Assembly: GCF_947331435.1 (NCBI RefSeq)
Contig: NZ_CAMZOF010000001.1
Coordinates: forward strand, 930,001 to 994,000
Reading direction: 5' to 3'
Length of the DNA: 64,000 nucleotides
Origin: Pelagibius sp. Alg239-R121
GTDB taxonomy: Bacteria; Pseudomonadota; Alphaproteobacteria; Kiloniellales; Kiloniellaceae
This document shows positions 63,131 to 64,000 of the stretch, in pieces (the first letter of the stretch is position 1; each line of letters begins with the position of its first letter). A model generated the notes under the pieces. The model was not told where the DNA came from and did not search any database. It saw nothing but the letters and a program-made list of their open reading frames with translations. The position numbers and the translations under genes are program-made.

Positions 63131-63694
63131 ATGGTTGAGTCTCGCGCACCATCAATGCCGAAGGCTGACACTGCCGATGACAGAGTCTGTCTCGGCGTCG
63201 TAGCCGGCGCGCATGGTGTGCGGGGATTGGTCAGGATCAAAAGTTTTACTGCTGAGCCCCTGGACATTGGGTCCTATGGTCCGCTGAGCGATGTCAGAGG
63301 CCGGCGAACCTTCGATCTGACCATTAAGGGACAGGTGAAAGGCGCTGTGCTGGTTGCGATCGCCGGGATTGCGGACCGCGACAAAGCGCAGGCGCTACAT
63401 GGCACAAACCTCTACGTTTCGCGTTCTGTTCTGCCGGAACCGGAGGACGAGGAAGAGTTCTACAACGCCGATTTGATCGGGTTGCGGGTCGAGGACGATA
63501 GCGGCGCTGTGCTTGGCAGTGTGAAGGCCATGCATAACTTCGGCGGTGGTGATTTGCTCGAGGTTCTGCCTGACGTGGGAAAGTCCTGGTTGCTGCCTTT
63601 CACCAAGCAGGTGGTGCCGGTCGTGGATCTTGCGGGAAACCGGGTCGTCGTGGAGTTGCCGGAAGAGGTGGAGACAGGTGAATCTGCCTCTTAA
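63131..63694 (+). CDS. rimM: 16S rRNA processing protein RimM
   Basis: A 187-residue RimM with N-terminal beta-barrel (VCLGVVAGAHGVRGLVRIKSF) and C-terminal PRC-barrel (EEFYNADLIGLRVEDDSG, LLPFTKQVVPVVDL). It assists 30S head assembly by binding S19 and 16S rRNA. It lies 24 bp after rpsP. ATG 63131 is used; ATG 63164 (MPKADTADDRV) is possible. Confidence 0.93.
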   Translation: MVESRAPSMPKADTADDRVCLGVVAGAHGVRGLVRIKSFTAEPLDIGSYGPLSDVRGRRTFDLTIKGQVKGAVLVAIAGIADRDKAQALHGTNLYVSRSVLPEPEDEEEFYNADLIGLRVEDDSGAVLGSVKAMHNFGGGDLLEVLPDVGKSWLLPFTKQVVPVVDLAGNRVVVELPEEVETGESAS

Positions 63695-63732
63695 AGCTAT
63701 GTTAGAGGACGATTGAAAAGAGAGGCGGCAAG

Positions 63733-64000
63733 GTGACCGACACTGCGTCGCAAGATAAGTTTTGTTGGGAAGCGACGGTTCTGACCCTCTACCCGGAGAT
63801 GTTCCCCGGGTCGCTGGGGCAATCGCTGGCGGGACGGGCGCTGAAATCGGGCCTTTGGTCGCTGGAAACGGTGGACATTCGCAGTTTCGCAAGCGATAAA
63901 CACCGCTCCGTCGACGATACACCCTCTGGTGGCGGCGCAGGCATGGTCATGCGTCCAGATGTGGTGGGTGCCGCCCTGGCATCGGTTGCGGAACAACCGG
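63733..64000 (+). CDS. trmD: tRNA (guanine-N1-)-methyltransferase TrmD (partial, C-terminus outside window)
   Basis: Eighty-nine codons are visible from GTG 63733, preceded by AAG-rich GGCAAG, and the frame is open at the window edge. [21 protein letters not shown] and the start of the SPOUT knot approach ([19 protein letters not shown]) identify TrmD, which makes m1G37 in tRNAs. It follows rimM by 38 bp in the standard order. Confidence 0.93.
   Translation, partial: MTDTASQDKFCWEATVLTLYPEMFPGSLGQSLAGRALKSGLWSLETVDIRSFASDKHRSVDDTPSGGGAGMVMRPDVVGAALASVAEQP

Overview
The window looks like a chromosomal segment of a free-living, probably marine, alphaproteobacterium of the Rhodospirillales/Kiloniellales type. 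Pointers are the complete Ccm (System I) cytochrome c maturation genes in ABCDEFG order, acnA followed by a DUF1223 gene, a Suv3-like helicase beside an S4-domain gene, fdxA and carD, an RpoH-type sigma factor, a DUF2336 gene, a chemoreceptor fused to PilZ, and perfect TTAA-N7-TTAA (CtrA-type) boxes. Coding density is high, the DNA is GC-rich with AT-rich intergenic islands, and I see no transposase, integrase, phage gene, CRISPR array or rRNA. This is inference from gene content; no taxon was assigned by search.

Layout. 1-5.6 kb (minus): ccmA-B-C-D-E-F-G, with ccmG cut by the window edge. 6.0-14.8 kb (minus): a seven-gene cluster, acyl-CoA ligase, LivG, LivH, LivM, periplasmic binding protein, LivF and a PaaK-like CoA ligase, which looks like uptake plus CoA activation of an organic acid. 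It lies between ccm and acnA. 15.6-20.3 kb (plus): acnA, a transglutaminase-like protein and DUF1223. 20.4-23.1 kb: htpG (minus) and pcm (plus). 23.2-31.5 kb (mostly plus): Suv3-like helicase, S4 protein, DUF938 (minus), TerB, fdxA, carD, a metallophosphatase-like protein with degraded metal motifs, and rpoH. 31.5-33.9 kb (minus): an M48 lipoprotein protease coupled to a secreted SNase-like nuclease. 34.1-36.3 kb (plus): proline iminopeptidase, VOC protein, PagL-like lipid A deacylase. 36.5 kb: tRNA-Arg(CCT) followed by a tandem 66-bp repeat of tRNA-3'-end-like sequence.

36.8-48.3 kb: chemoreceptor-PilZ, Nudix, YjbQ, rhodanese, methylglyoxal synthase, a large secreted modular protein of unknown function, AlsT and UspA divergent from an Lrp regulator, an isochorismatase-like protein lacking its cysteine, and GNAT. 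48.5-57.7 kb: mmsA, pgk, azlCD, a PAS histidine kinase coupled to DUF2336, a small unknown gene under a CtrA-type box, Nudix and an EamA exporter. 57.8-64 kb: dapF-mtaB-ftsY (minus, overlapping) and ffh, rpsP, rimM, trmD (plus, trmD cut by the edge).

The most interesting non-genic structure is a family of about 50-bp imperfect palindromes (AGAG...CTCT ends, variable stems) at six or more intergenic sites, with two compensatory base-pair changes between two copies and a perfect 18-bp 'ends only' palindrome. Other points to check are the tRNA-derived tandem repeat, three CtrA-type boxes, a 12-bp perfect inverted repeat before carD, the modular secreted protein at 42-44 kb, and two enzyme-family proteins missing catalytic residues. 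No single unmistakable new defence or biosynthetic system is present.
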